Shown here piece by piece: positions 9,013 to 19,446 of a DNA stretch of 64,000 nt. This DNA is from Luteimonas terrae (GTDB taxonomy: Bacteria; Pseudomonadota; Gammaproteobacteria; Xanthomonadales; Xanthomonadaceae). The translations under genes and the position numbers were made by a program. Position 1 is the first letter of the stretch. Each line of letters begins with the position of its first letter. The stretch lies in NCBI RefSeq assembly GCF_004358165.1, contig NZ_SMTG01000006.1, forward strand, positions 62,001 to 126,000. The letters are read 5' to 3'. The notes under the pieces are model-generated. The model searched no databases, was not told the origin of the DNA, and worked only from the letters and a program-made list of their open reading frames with translations.

Positions 9013-9654
9013 ATGAACACCCCCATCGACGCCGCCCTGCGCACCGAACTCGAAGCCGGCTTGCGTACCCTCAGCCTGTCCACCGATCTCGCCGAACCGC
9101 TGCTGGCCTACCTCGCCCTGCTGCTGCGCTGGAACGGCACCTACAACCTGACCGCCGTGCGCGATCCGCGCGAGATGGTCGTGCGCCATCTGCTCGATTC
9201 GCTGGCGATGGTCCCGCACGTCGATGGCCTGGCCACGCTGGCCGATCTGGGCACCGGCCCCGGCCTGCCCGGCATTCCGCTGGCGATCGCCGTGCCCGGC
9301 CTGCACGTCACGCTGGTCGAGTCGAACGGCAAGAAGGCGCGCTTCATGCGCGAGGCGATCCGGCAGCTGAAGCTGACCAACGCCGAAGTCGCCGAGTCGC
9401 GCATCGAGGCCGTCGACCGCCCCGGCGCCTTCGACGCGATCACCGCACGGGCGCTCGCCACCCTGCCCGACATCCTGCATTTCGGCGGGCATCTGCCCAG
9501 GGCCGACGGCGGCAGGCTGCTGGCGATGAAGGGCGTCGATCCGGTCGACGAGATCGCCGCCCTGCCCGCGGGCTGGCAACTCGAATCGGTCACGCCGCTG
9601 TCGGTGCCGGGCCTGGACGCCGAACGCCATCTGGTCGTCGTCGCCCGCGTCTGA
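9013..9654 (+). CDS. rsmG: 16S rRNA (guanine-N7) methyltransferase RsmG
   Basis: A 213-residue SAM-dependent methyltransferase (GidB) that makes m7G at position 527 of 16S rRNA. Diagnostic segments are [25 protein letters not shown] near the N-terminus (quoted here as landmarks [11 protein letters not shown] and VRHLLDS), the SAM loop [17 protein letters not shown] and the [11 protein letters not shown] substrate loop. Length fits the family. The order rsmG-parA-parB is the widely conserved arrangement near chromosome origins, although gidA, dnaA and an origin are not in this window. Confidence 0.96.
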   Translation: MNTPIDAALRTELEAGLRTLSLSTDLAEPLLAYLALLLRWNGTYNLTAVRDPREMVVRHLLDSLAMVPHVDGLATLADLGTGPGLPGIPLAIAVPGLHVTLVESNGKKARFMREAIRQLKLTNAEVAESRIEAVDRPGAFDAITARALATLPDILHFGGHLPRADGGRLLAMKGVDPVDEIAALPAGWQLESVTPLSVPGLDAERHLVVVARV

Positions 9655-9818
9655 AGCGGTCTTCCCGGTCACACCCCGGATCAGCCCCAGTGCCGGCGCA
9701 TCCGTGTCCGGCGGATGATCGGTCCGGTTACGCCCGGCCGCGCTTGGGGGGCATAATCCCCGGTCCGGCCGCCGCCCACGCGGTGTCCGGCTCCCTTCCT
9801 GAACCGTGCACGGAGCCC

Positions 9819-10634
9819 ATGGCCCGCATCATCGCCATCGCCAACCAGAAGGGCGGCGTCGGAAAGACGACAACGGCCGTGAACCTGGCCGCGGCGCTCG
9901 CGCGCACGCCCAAGCGCGTCCTGCTGGTCGATCTCGACTCGCAGGGCAACGCGACGATGGGCTGCGGCATCGACAAGGACGCCGTGCCGGTCACCAGCTG
10001 CGACGTGCTGCTGGGCGAGGTGGAAGGCGGCGATGCCATCGTGCAGACCGAGGAAGGCGTCGACCTGATTCCCGGCAACACCGATCTGACCGCGGCCGAA
10101 CTCGAACTGATGGGCGCCGAAGGCCGCGAACAGCGCCTGCGCACCGCGCTCGATCCGCTGCGCGCGCGTTACGACTTCATCCTGATCGACTGCCCGCCGG
10201 CGCTGTCGCTGCTCACGCTCAACGCGCTGACCGCAGCCGATTCGGTGCTGGTACCGATGCAGTGCGAGTACTACGCACTCGAAGGCCTGTCGGCGCTGCT
10301 GCGCACGATCGATGCGCTCACGCAGACGCACAATCCGAAGCTCGAGGTCGAGGGCGTGCTGCGCACCATGTTCGATGTGCGTAACAACCTCGCCAACGCG
10401 GTGTCGGCCGAGCTGACCAACCATTTCGGCGACAAGGTGTTCCGCACCATCGTGCCGCGCAACGTGCGTGTGGCCGAGGCGCCCAGCCACGGCCAGAGCA
10501 TCGTCGGCTACGACAAGGGCTCGCGCGGCGCCATCGCCTATCTCGGCCTCGCCGGCGAAGTGATCCGCCGCCAGCGCGAACGCGACGCCACCCGCACCAC
10601 CCAGGACGCACCCGCCACGGAGACCCCGGCATGA
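9819..10634 (+). CDS. parA: chromosome-partitioning ATPase ParA (Soj)
   Basis: A 271-residue deviant Walker ATPase that helps segregate replicated origins together with ParB. The deviant Walker A NQKGGVGKTTTAVNLA spans residues 9-24 with the signature Lys, Walker A' follows in LLVDLDSQGNAT and Walker B in FILIDCPPALSLL. A CATAAT element at 9752-9757, flanked by GGGG and CCCC, leaves a leader of about 60 nt. The ATG at 9819 was chosen because it starts directly with MARIIAIANQKGG; the open frame extends upstream. It overlaps parB by ATGA. Confidence 0.96.
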   Translation: MARIIAIANQKGGVGKTTTAVNLAAALARTPKRVLLVDLDSQGNATMGCGIDKDAVPVTSCDVLLGEVEGGDAIVQTEEGVDLIPGNTDLTAAELELMGAEGREQRLRTALDPLRARYDFILIDCPPALSLLTLNALTAADSVLVPMQCEYYALEGLSALLRTIDALTQTHNPKLEVEGVLRTMFDVRNNLANAVSAELTNHFGDKVFRTIVPRNVRVAEAPSHGQSIVGYDKGSRGAIAYLGLAGEVIRRQRERDATRTTQDAPATETPA

Positions 10635-11548
10635 CCGCTGCGAAGACGCCAGCCAAGAAGCGCGGCCTGGGCCGTGGGCTCGAGGCACTGCTCGGACCCA
10701 AGGCCGCCGCCGAGGCGCCGCCGAGCCTGGAGGCGACCGAACAGGACACGCTGCGGGTGCTGCCGATCGACGCGCTGACCGCCGGCAAGTACCAGCCGCG
10801 CAAGCACTGGGACGAGGACAAGCTCACCGAGCTTGCCGAGTCGATCCGCGCGCAGGGCGTGATCCAGCCGATCGTGGTGCGCGAGCGCCCCGACCGCACC
10901 TTCGAGATCATCGCCGGCGAACGCCGATGGCGCGCGTCCAAGCAGGCGGGTCTGGCCGAAGTGCCGGCCGTCGTGCGCAACGTCGAGGACCGCACGGTCG
11001 TCGCGATGGCGCTGATCGAGAACATCCAGCGCGAAGACCTCAATCCGCTGGAAGAAGCGCAGGCGCTGCAGCGCCTGATCGACGAATTCGACCTGACCCA
11101 TGCGCAGGCCGCCGAAGCCGTCGGCCGTTCGCGTGCCGCGGTGTCCAACCTGCTGCGCCTGCTGGAACTGCCGCCGGCGATCCGCATCCTCGTCGAATCG
11201 AAGCAGCTGGAAATGGGCCATGCCCGCGCCCTGCTGACGCTGTCGCCGGAGCTCGCCAGCAAGCTCGCCAGCGACGCGGTCGAACACGGCTGGTCGGTGC
11301 GCGAAGTCGAGCACCGCGCCCAGCAGTTTGCTGCCGGCCGCGTGCCGAACGCGAACGGCCGCACCGCCTCGAAGACCAAGGCCCGCCCGCAGGCCGACAT
11401 CGTCTCGCTGGAGAACGAACTGTCGGAGACGCTGGGCACGCGCGTGTCGATCGCCAACGGCCGCGGCAACAAGGGCCGGCTGGTGATCCACTACGGCAAC
11501 CTCGAAGCGCTCGACGGCGTGCTGGAGCGGTTGCGCGCGGAGCGCTGA
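10631..11548 (+). CDS. parB: chromosome-partitioning protein ParB (Spo0J)
   Basis: A 305-residue CTP-dependent DNA-clamp protein. Landmarks in order: a basic N-terminus (KKRGLGRGLEALLG) that would stimulate ParA, the ParB/Srx nucleotide fold with KYQPRKHWDE and IIAGERRWRA, the helix-turn-helix THAQAAEAVGRSRAAVSNLL, and a C-terminal dimer domain. The start overlaps the parA stop (ATGA at 10631), so the pair is a coupled operon. I did not see a parS palindrome in the sequence around the genes. Confidence 0.96.
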   Translation: MTAAKTPAKKRGLGRGLEALLGPKAAAEAPPSLEATEQDTLRVLPIDALTAGKYQPRKHWDEDKLTELAESIRAQGVIQPIVVRERPDRTFEIIAGERRWRASKQAGLAEVPAVVRNVEDRTVVAMALIENIQREDLNPLEEAQALQRLIDEFDLTHAQAAEAVGRSRAAVSNLLRLLELPPAIRILVESKQLEMGHARALLTLSPELASKLASDAVEHGWSVREVEHRAQQFAAGRVPNANGRTASKTKARPQADIVSLENELSETLGTRVSIANGRGNKGRLVIHYGNLEALDGVLERLRAER

Positions 11549-11624
11549 GCGTTGCCCGGCCGCGTCCTCGTTCAAGCGGCGCCTGCGCTTTTGGATCACC
11601 TTCGATAACGGCACATCTCTTCCC

Positions 11625-11724
11625 CGTCATCCCGGCGAAAGCCGGGATCCAGTGTCTTGCGCACAGCGACTCGACGGAACGACACCTCAAGTCGCTGGAT
11701 CCCGGCTTTCGCCGGGATAACGAA
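11625..11724. repeat. REP-like palindrome pair, family A (inverted)
   Basis: GTCATCCCGGCGAAAGCCGG at the left and the inverted GGATCCCGGCTTTCGCCGGG at the right flank about 40 bp of unique sequence. The pair sits between the convergent parB and the disrupted gene at 11764-12383, and could double as a transcription stop or mRNA stabiliser (inference). Confidence 0.85.
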
Positions 11725-11763
11725 ACGTGGAGTGCGCGGATCTTCGGTGAAGCCTCGCAGCTC

Positions 11764-12383
11764 TCAACCGCGCGGACGCACTACCGGCCGCTGCAGCGGC
11801 ACCCTCTCCACCGGCTCGCGCGGCGTGAGTCGTTTCTTCGGCAAGCGCGGCACGTCCAGATCGGGCCGGGTCACACGCCGCGGCACGCTCTCGACGAGAC
11901 ACCCGCGGAACAGGTAGTCGCCGGTGATCGCCTGTGCGGTGCCGTCCCGATACGCGACGAACTTGATCCGAGTGCCGCGATCGGCGTAGAGCGGGCCATC
12001 GACGCCCGCGGTCCAGACGATCTCGTCGTCCACCCGGCGCATCTCGTACCAGCCATCGGCACCGGATACGCGCGCTGCGAGATCGCCGGCGCGCAGGCCT
12101 GGCCCACGCAGCGACGCGCGGACTTCGCGGATTTCCAGATAGCGATCCGCCGGCACGAAATCCGATGACGCACCGCCTCCGCTGGTGTCAGCTGGCAGCT
12201 CGAACGTGCCGCGGTTCTCGAACGGCTGCGCGCATAGCAGCGTGACCGGTCGGATGTCTTGCGGCAGGCGATCGGCGACACGCGGGCCGGTTTGCGCGCG
12301 GTGTCGGGCGGTGCAGATGCTGCCGGTAAACAGACCACGGTCATGCAGAGAAGCACGGCCAGACGGATATGTCGTTGACGCAT
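11764..12383 (-). pseudogene. secreted protein gene with an apparent frameshift
   Basis: From the ATG at 12383 one reverse frame encodes a clean signal peptide, MRQRHIRLAVLLCMTVVCLP, ending ASA, then turns into Arg/Ser-rich nonsense. A second frame carries a protein-like body from about 12300 down to 11764 (VADRLPQDIRPVTLLCAQPF, then EIVWTAGVDGPLYADRG and ITGDYLFRGCLVESVP). Joining them needs one frame change near 12285-12310, around the GCCCGCGTGTCGCC stretch. It is either a recent pseudogene or an assembly/sequencing indel. The body contains two Cys, so a disulfide is possible. I do not recognise the family. Confidence 0.6.
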
Positions 12384-12513
12384 CGGAATGCCCTCGAAGT
12401 ACGCGCTGCATGCGCTCCACAGGTCCAACGCGGAACGCGCGTGGAGCGGCCGCCCTGGGCGCAACGACGTGCTGGAATTGTGTAACGCGTCACGGGGCCA
12501 CTACCCTGACGCG

Positions 12514-12861
12514 ATGGTCCGTCGTCCCGCCCGCTCGTTCTGGTCGCGCCCGCTGATGCTGGCGCTGCTGGTGCTGGGCCTGGTGGTGGCGCCGGTGCTG
12601 GTCGCGATGGGCAACACCTACGAGGCTGCGCACGGCGAGACCGCCGAGCAGCACGACCATGCGGCAGATGCCCACGACGACGGCGGTGACCTGCTGCACG
12701 CGGTCGCACACTGCGCCACCTGCGGCGCGCACACGCCGGGCCTGCCGCCGCTGGCCGCGCCCATCGCGGCGACACCGGCCGTGCACCCCGACACCCGTGC
12801 GATCGACGCCGCGCCACTGCGCGCGCCCGATTCCCTGCTGCGGCCTCCGATTTCCGCATGA
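12514..12861 (+). CDS. small exported His/Cys-bearing protein of the metal-efflux locus (CzcI-like, tentative)
   Basis: A 115-residue protein with one N-terminal hydrophobic segment (LMLALLVLGLVVAPVLVAMG) followed by a metal-ligand-rich stretch: EQHDHAADAHDD, then HAVAHCATCGAH with a CxxC. It lies 54 bp upstream of czcC in the same direction. Small periplasmic proteins of this kind (CzcI and related) precede czcCBA operons elsewhere and are thought to modulate efflux; equivalence here is an inference from position and composition. The ATG at 12514 puts the start just before the membrane segment; the frame is open further upstream. Confidence 0.65.
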   Translation: MVRRPARSFWSRPLMLALLVLGLVVAPVLVAMGNTYEAAHGETAEQHDHAADAHDDGGDLLHAVAHCATCGAHTPGLPPLAAPIAATPAVHPDTRAIDAAPLRAPDSLLRPPISA

Positions 12862-12915
12862 CGCCAGTGCCGGCCTGAGGCCGGCGTTCCGTCATTCCGA
12901 AACCGGAGACACTCC

Positions 12916-14211
12916 ATGTTGTTGCGATTGGCGGCCCTGGCCGCCCTCGCCGCTGCGCCGTGCTTCGTGCACGCGCAGACGGCGCCCGTGCCCGTGCGCA
13001 CGGATTCCCCTGCGTTGACGCTCGATGACGCGTTCGCGCGCGTTGCCGATGCCCATCCCGCGCTGCGCCTGTTCGATGGCCAGCGCGACGTCCTTGATGC
13101 CGAACGCGAAGCCGCGCTGCTGCGGCCCGCGCTGGAAGCCGGTGTCGAGATCGAGAACCTCGGCCTCGACGCGGGCACGCGTAGCGTTGAGACGACGCTG
13201 TCGCTGGCCGGCGTGTTCGAACGCGGCGGCAAGCTCGATGCGCGTCGCGCCCTCGCGCAACGTCGCATCGATGCATTGGCACCGCAGCGCGAAGCGGCGC
13301 GCATCGATCTGCTGGCCGAGACCGCACGTCGACATCTGGACATCGTCGTCGCGACGCGGCGACAGGCCATCGCGCGTACCGATGTCGCGCAGCGCACGCG
13401 CTTCGTCGACGCCGCGCGCCAGCGCTTCTCTGCCGGCGCTTCATCCGAGGCGGTCGTACTGACCGCGCAGGCGGCGCAGGCGCAGGCCGAACTCGAGGTC
13501 GCGCGAGCGGGCATGGAAATCGACAGCGCACGTCGCAGCCTCGCGATGCTGTGGGGAGACCCCGAGGCCGCGTTCGAGATCGTTGAAGGCGATCCGCTGG
13601 CGTTGCCCCACATCGCCGATTTCGCCCGACTGCGCACGCTGCTCGCGCAGTCGCCGGAGCTGCTGCAGTTCAACGACCGCGAACGCATCGCCGAGGCGCG
13701 ACTGCAGCTCGCCCGCAGCGATGCCACGCCCGACATCGGCTGGTCGGCCGGCATCCGTCACCAGCGCGAGAACGGCGACACCTCGCTGGTCGGCGGCTTC
13801 ACCGTGCCGATCGGCAGCCGCGCACGCGCCCAGCCCGCCATTCGCGCCGCGGCCGCGGAACTCGCGCTGGTGTCGATCGAACGCGAAGCCGGCGACCGCA
13901 CGCTGCAGGCGACGCTGGCCGAAGCGCATGGTCGATATCGCGTCGCGCAGGCCGAAGTCGCGCTGCTGCAACGCGACGTGTTGCCACGCCTCGCGCGTGC
14001 CGCAAGTGCAAGTGAGCGCGCCTGGCGCGCCGGTGCGGTGTCCTACCTCGAATGGTCGCAACTGCAGGACGCACGCAGCGATGCGCTGCGCCAGCAACTC
14101 GACGCCGCGCAGGCCGCGCAGATCGCCCTGATCGAACTGCAGCGCCTGACCGGCCAGTCACTCGTGGTCGCGCCTGCGACGTCCACCCCGGATTCCGGAG
14201 ACGCCCCATGA
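12916..14211 (+). CDS. czcC: TolC-family outer-membrane efflux protein (CzcC-like)
   Basis: A 431-residue outer-membrane channel subunit. A signal peptide (LRLAALAALAAAPCFVHAQ) is followed by two long alpha-helical/coiled halves typical of the OEP fold, with LTLDDAFARVADAHPALRLF marking the usual N-terminal repeat. It would trimerise and provide the exit duct for the CzcBA pump. The stop overlaps the czcB start (ATGA at 14208). It follows the small His-rich protein by 54 bp. Confidence 0.88.
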   Translation: MLLRLAALAALAAAPCFVHAQTAPVPVRTDSPALTLDDAFARVADAHPALRLFDGQRDVLDAEREAALLRPALEAGVEIENLGLDAGTRSVETTLSLAGVFERGGKLDARRALAQRRIDALAPQREAARIDLLAETARRHLDIVVATRRQAIARTDVAQRTRFVDAARQRFSAGASSEAVVLTAQAAQAQAELEVARAGMEIDSARRSLAMLWGDPEAAFEIVEGDPLALPHIADFARLRTLLAQSPELLQFNDRERIAEARLQLARSDATPDIGWSAGIRHQRENGDTSLVGGFTVPIGSRARAQPAIRAAAAELALVSIEREAGDRTLQATLAEAHGRYRVAQAEVALLQRDVLPRLARAASASERAWRAGAVSYLEWSQLQDARSDALRQQLDAAQAAQIALIELQRLTGQSLVVAPATSTPDSGDAP

Positions 14212-15206
14212 GGACGTTCGCTTTCCGTATCACCGCACCGATGGTGCTCGCCCTGCTGCTGGCAGCCTGCAGCGATCCCGCGTCCACGCCCGCATCCGCC
14301 GACGCGGCGCACGGACATGATGATCACGCCGATGCCGGGCATGGCGAAGACGGTCATGCCGACGCCGGCGAACACGACGACCACGGCGACGAGGCCACGG
14401 TCATCCCGGCCGACGTCGCCGAAGAAGTCGGCATCCGCGTCGCGCCCGCGGCCGCTGGCACCATCGCCGACCAGCACGAAGTGCAGGGCCTGCTGACGAC
14501 ACTGGAAACCGGCAATGCCCGCGTCACCGCACGCTTCCCCGGTCCCGTGCGCCGCCTGCATGCCGAAGTCGGCGACCGCGTGCGTGCCGGCCAAGTGCTC
14601 GCGACGATCGACAGCAACCTGAGCCTGTCGAGCTACACCGTCACCGCACCGATCGCCGGCACCGTGCTCGCGCGCAATGCGTCGGTCGGCGAAAGCGCCG
14701 CCGAAGGTGTGGTGTTGTACGAACTCGCCGACCTGTCGAAGCTGTGGGTGGACCTGCACGTGTTCGGCCGCGATGCCGAACATCTCGCCGCGGGTTCGCC
14801 GGTGACGATCACCCGGCTCGGCGACGGCGCGACCGCGGACACGCGCATCGACCGCGTGTTGCCCGGCACTGCGACCGCGAGCCAGAGCACGATCGCCCGC
14901 GCGACGCTCGACAACGCCGACGGGAAATGGCGCCCCGGTTCCGCCGTGCGCGCGATGGTCACCGTGTCGACGCAACCGGCCGATCTGGTCGTGCCGCTGA
15001 CGGCCTTGCAGCAGATGGACGGCGCCGACGTGGTGTTCGTGCGCGAGGGCGAGCGCTACGAGAAGCGAGTGGTGACGCTGGGCCGGCGCGATGCGCGGCA
15101 GGTCGAGATCACGGGGGGCATTCGCGTCGGCGAGGACGTGGTGGTGGAACAGAGCTACACGGTGAAGGCGGATCTGGAGAAGGCGGGGGCGGAACATGCG
15201 CATTGA
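14208..15206 (+). CDS. czcB: RND efflux periplasmic adaptor, lipoprotein (CzcB-like)
   Basis: A 332-residue membrane-fusion subunit. The lipobox LLLAACS indicates lipidation, and the mature N-terminus is strikingly rich in His and Asp (HGHDDHADAGHGEDGHAD), consistent with periplasmic metal capture. The barrel-sandwich segment GPVRRLHAEVGDRVRAGQV and its partner APIAGTVLARNASVGE are clear, but the usual long alpha-hairpin between them is very short, as in the CzcB/CusB metal branch. Ion specificity (Zn, Co, Cd or Cu/Ag) cannot be settled; the Asp/His tail favours Zn/Co/Cd. A 197-bp gap holding a repeat pair separates it from czcA. Confidence 0.88.
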   Translation: MRTFAFRITAPMVLALLLAACSDPASTPASADAAHGHDDHADAGHGEDGHADAGEHDDHGDEATVIPADVAEEVGIRVAPAAAGTIADQHEVQGLLTTLETGNARVTARFPGPVRRLHAEVGDRVRAGQVLATIDSNLSLSSYTVTAPIAGTVLARNASVGESAAEGVVLYELADLSKLWVDLHVFGRDAEHLAAGSPVTITRLGDGATADTRIDRVLPGTATASQSTIARATLDNADGKWRPGSAVRAMVTVSTQPADLVVPLTALQQMDGADVVFVREGERYEKRVVTLGRRDARQVEITGGIRVGEDVVVEQSYTVKADLEKAGAEHAH

Positions 15207-15234
15207 ACAGCCGTGTTGCGCGATCTCCTTCTAC

Positions 15235-15345
15235 CGTCATTCCAGCGAACGCTGGAATCCATTCTCGCGGCGATCTAGCCCAAGCCAGTCTTCACGCAGT
15301 ACAGCCAACGTCAAAATGGATTCCGGCTTTCGCCGGAATGACGGG
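15235..15345. repeat. REP-like palindrome pair, family A, inside the czc operon
   Basis: GTCATTCCAGCGAACGCTGG and the inverted GATTCCGGCTTTCGCCGGAA flank about 50 bp between czcB and czcA. It is the only such pair that interrupts a co-directional operon in this window, and could change the relative abundance of pump and adaptor (inference). Confidence 0.85.
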
Positions 15346-15382
15346 GCCGTGGGCGGATGGTGTGCGTGGAAATCCCGACTGA

Positions 15383-18568
<3,186 letters not shown>

Positions 18569-18713
18569 GCGCGGGACAGCCGCACGGGCGGCGCCCGAGC
18601 GCTCGCCCTCGCCCGCAGCCTCGGCAAAGGCGCGGGCGCTGGCGTGGCCGCAAGGGCAGCCGGACAGTGCGCCGGAACCCCGGCTGTCCGTTGCACTGTA
18701 AAATCGCCGTCTT

Positions 18714-19436
18714 TTGCGCGCTTCGCCCTTGGACGCCCCACTCCGCCCCGCCTTCCACGGCCCGACCTTCGTCCGGCTGCTGGCCCGCCTGACCGACGAT
18801 GCGCTGCCGCAGGGCGGCACGACGCCGGCCGAGCGGCTGAGTCAGTGGATCGACTGGACGCGGGCCGTGGTGTTGTCGAAGGTGCTGGACGCCAAGGGCG
18901 CCGAGGCTGAACCGGACGCGCAAGTGCCTGATCGGGACGACGCCGAGGCCTGCGCGCGGGCCCGGTCGACCTTGCTGGCGGCGATCGCCGCCGCGCCCGA
19001 ACTCACTGCACCGCAGCCGCAGCCCGCTACGCCGGACGCAGAGGCAGGCAGGCCGGCGGTCGCGATCGACTTCGCCCCGTTCCGCCAGCGCCACATCACC
19101 CTGCAGCGCTCGATGCAGGCGGCGACCGGCCGGTTGCGGGGCGAGCTGCGCGAGCGGCTGGCGCAGCAGTCGGCCGACATGGCGCGGCTGGCCGAGGTCG
19201 ACGCGGTGATGGAAGGCGCGCTGAGCCCGCGCGAACACGCGCTGCTGGGCGCGGTGCCGGCGCTGCTCGAAACGCATTTCGAGCGGCTGCGCGCCGCCGC
19301 AGGCGATGCGGCCACGGATCCGTCCGCGGCCTGGCTCGATGGTTTTCGCAGGGACATGCAGGGCGTGCTGATCGCCGAGCTGGATGTCCGTTTCCAACCG
19401 GTCGAAGGGCTGCTCGCAGCGCTTCGCACCCACTGA
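18714..19436 (+). CDS. DUF3348 family protein (first gene of the DUF802/OmpA operon)
   Basis: A 240-residue soluble, mostly helical protein recognised as DUF3348: FHGPTFVRLLARLTD near the start, SQWIDWTRAVVLSKVLD, then FAPFRQRHITLQRSM and the terminal LDVRFQPVEGLLAALR. Its function is not known. It opens a tight four-gene operon (10 bp before the DUF802 gene). The start is uncertain: no ATG fits, and TTG codons at 18714 and 18729 are the candidates, just after a TAAAAT box at 18699-18704. In the motor-like complex proposed for the operon it could be a cytosolic partner (inference). Confidence 0.85.
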   Translation: MRASPLDAPLRPAFHGPTFVRLLARLTDDALPQGGTTPAERLSQWIDWTRAVVLSKVLDAKGAEAEPDAQVPDRDDAEACARARSTLLAAIAAAPELTAPQPQPATPDAEAGRPAVAIDFAPFRQRHITLQRSMQAATGRLRGELRERLAQQSADMARLAEVDAVMEGALSPREHALLGAVPALLETHFERLRAAAGDAATDPSAAWLDGFRRDMQGVLIAELDVRFQPVEGLLAALRTH

Positions 19437-19446
19437 CGCAGTGCCC

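Noticed and set aside
9655..11623. parS site near parAB
   Set aside because: I looked for a TGTTTCACGTGAAACA-like or TGTTCCACGTGGAACA-like palindrome near the genes and did not see one; it may lie outside the window.
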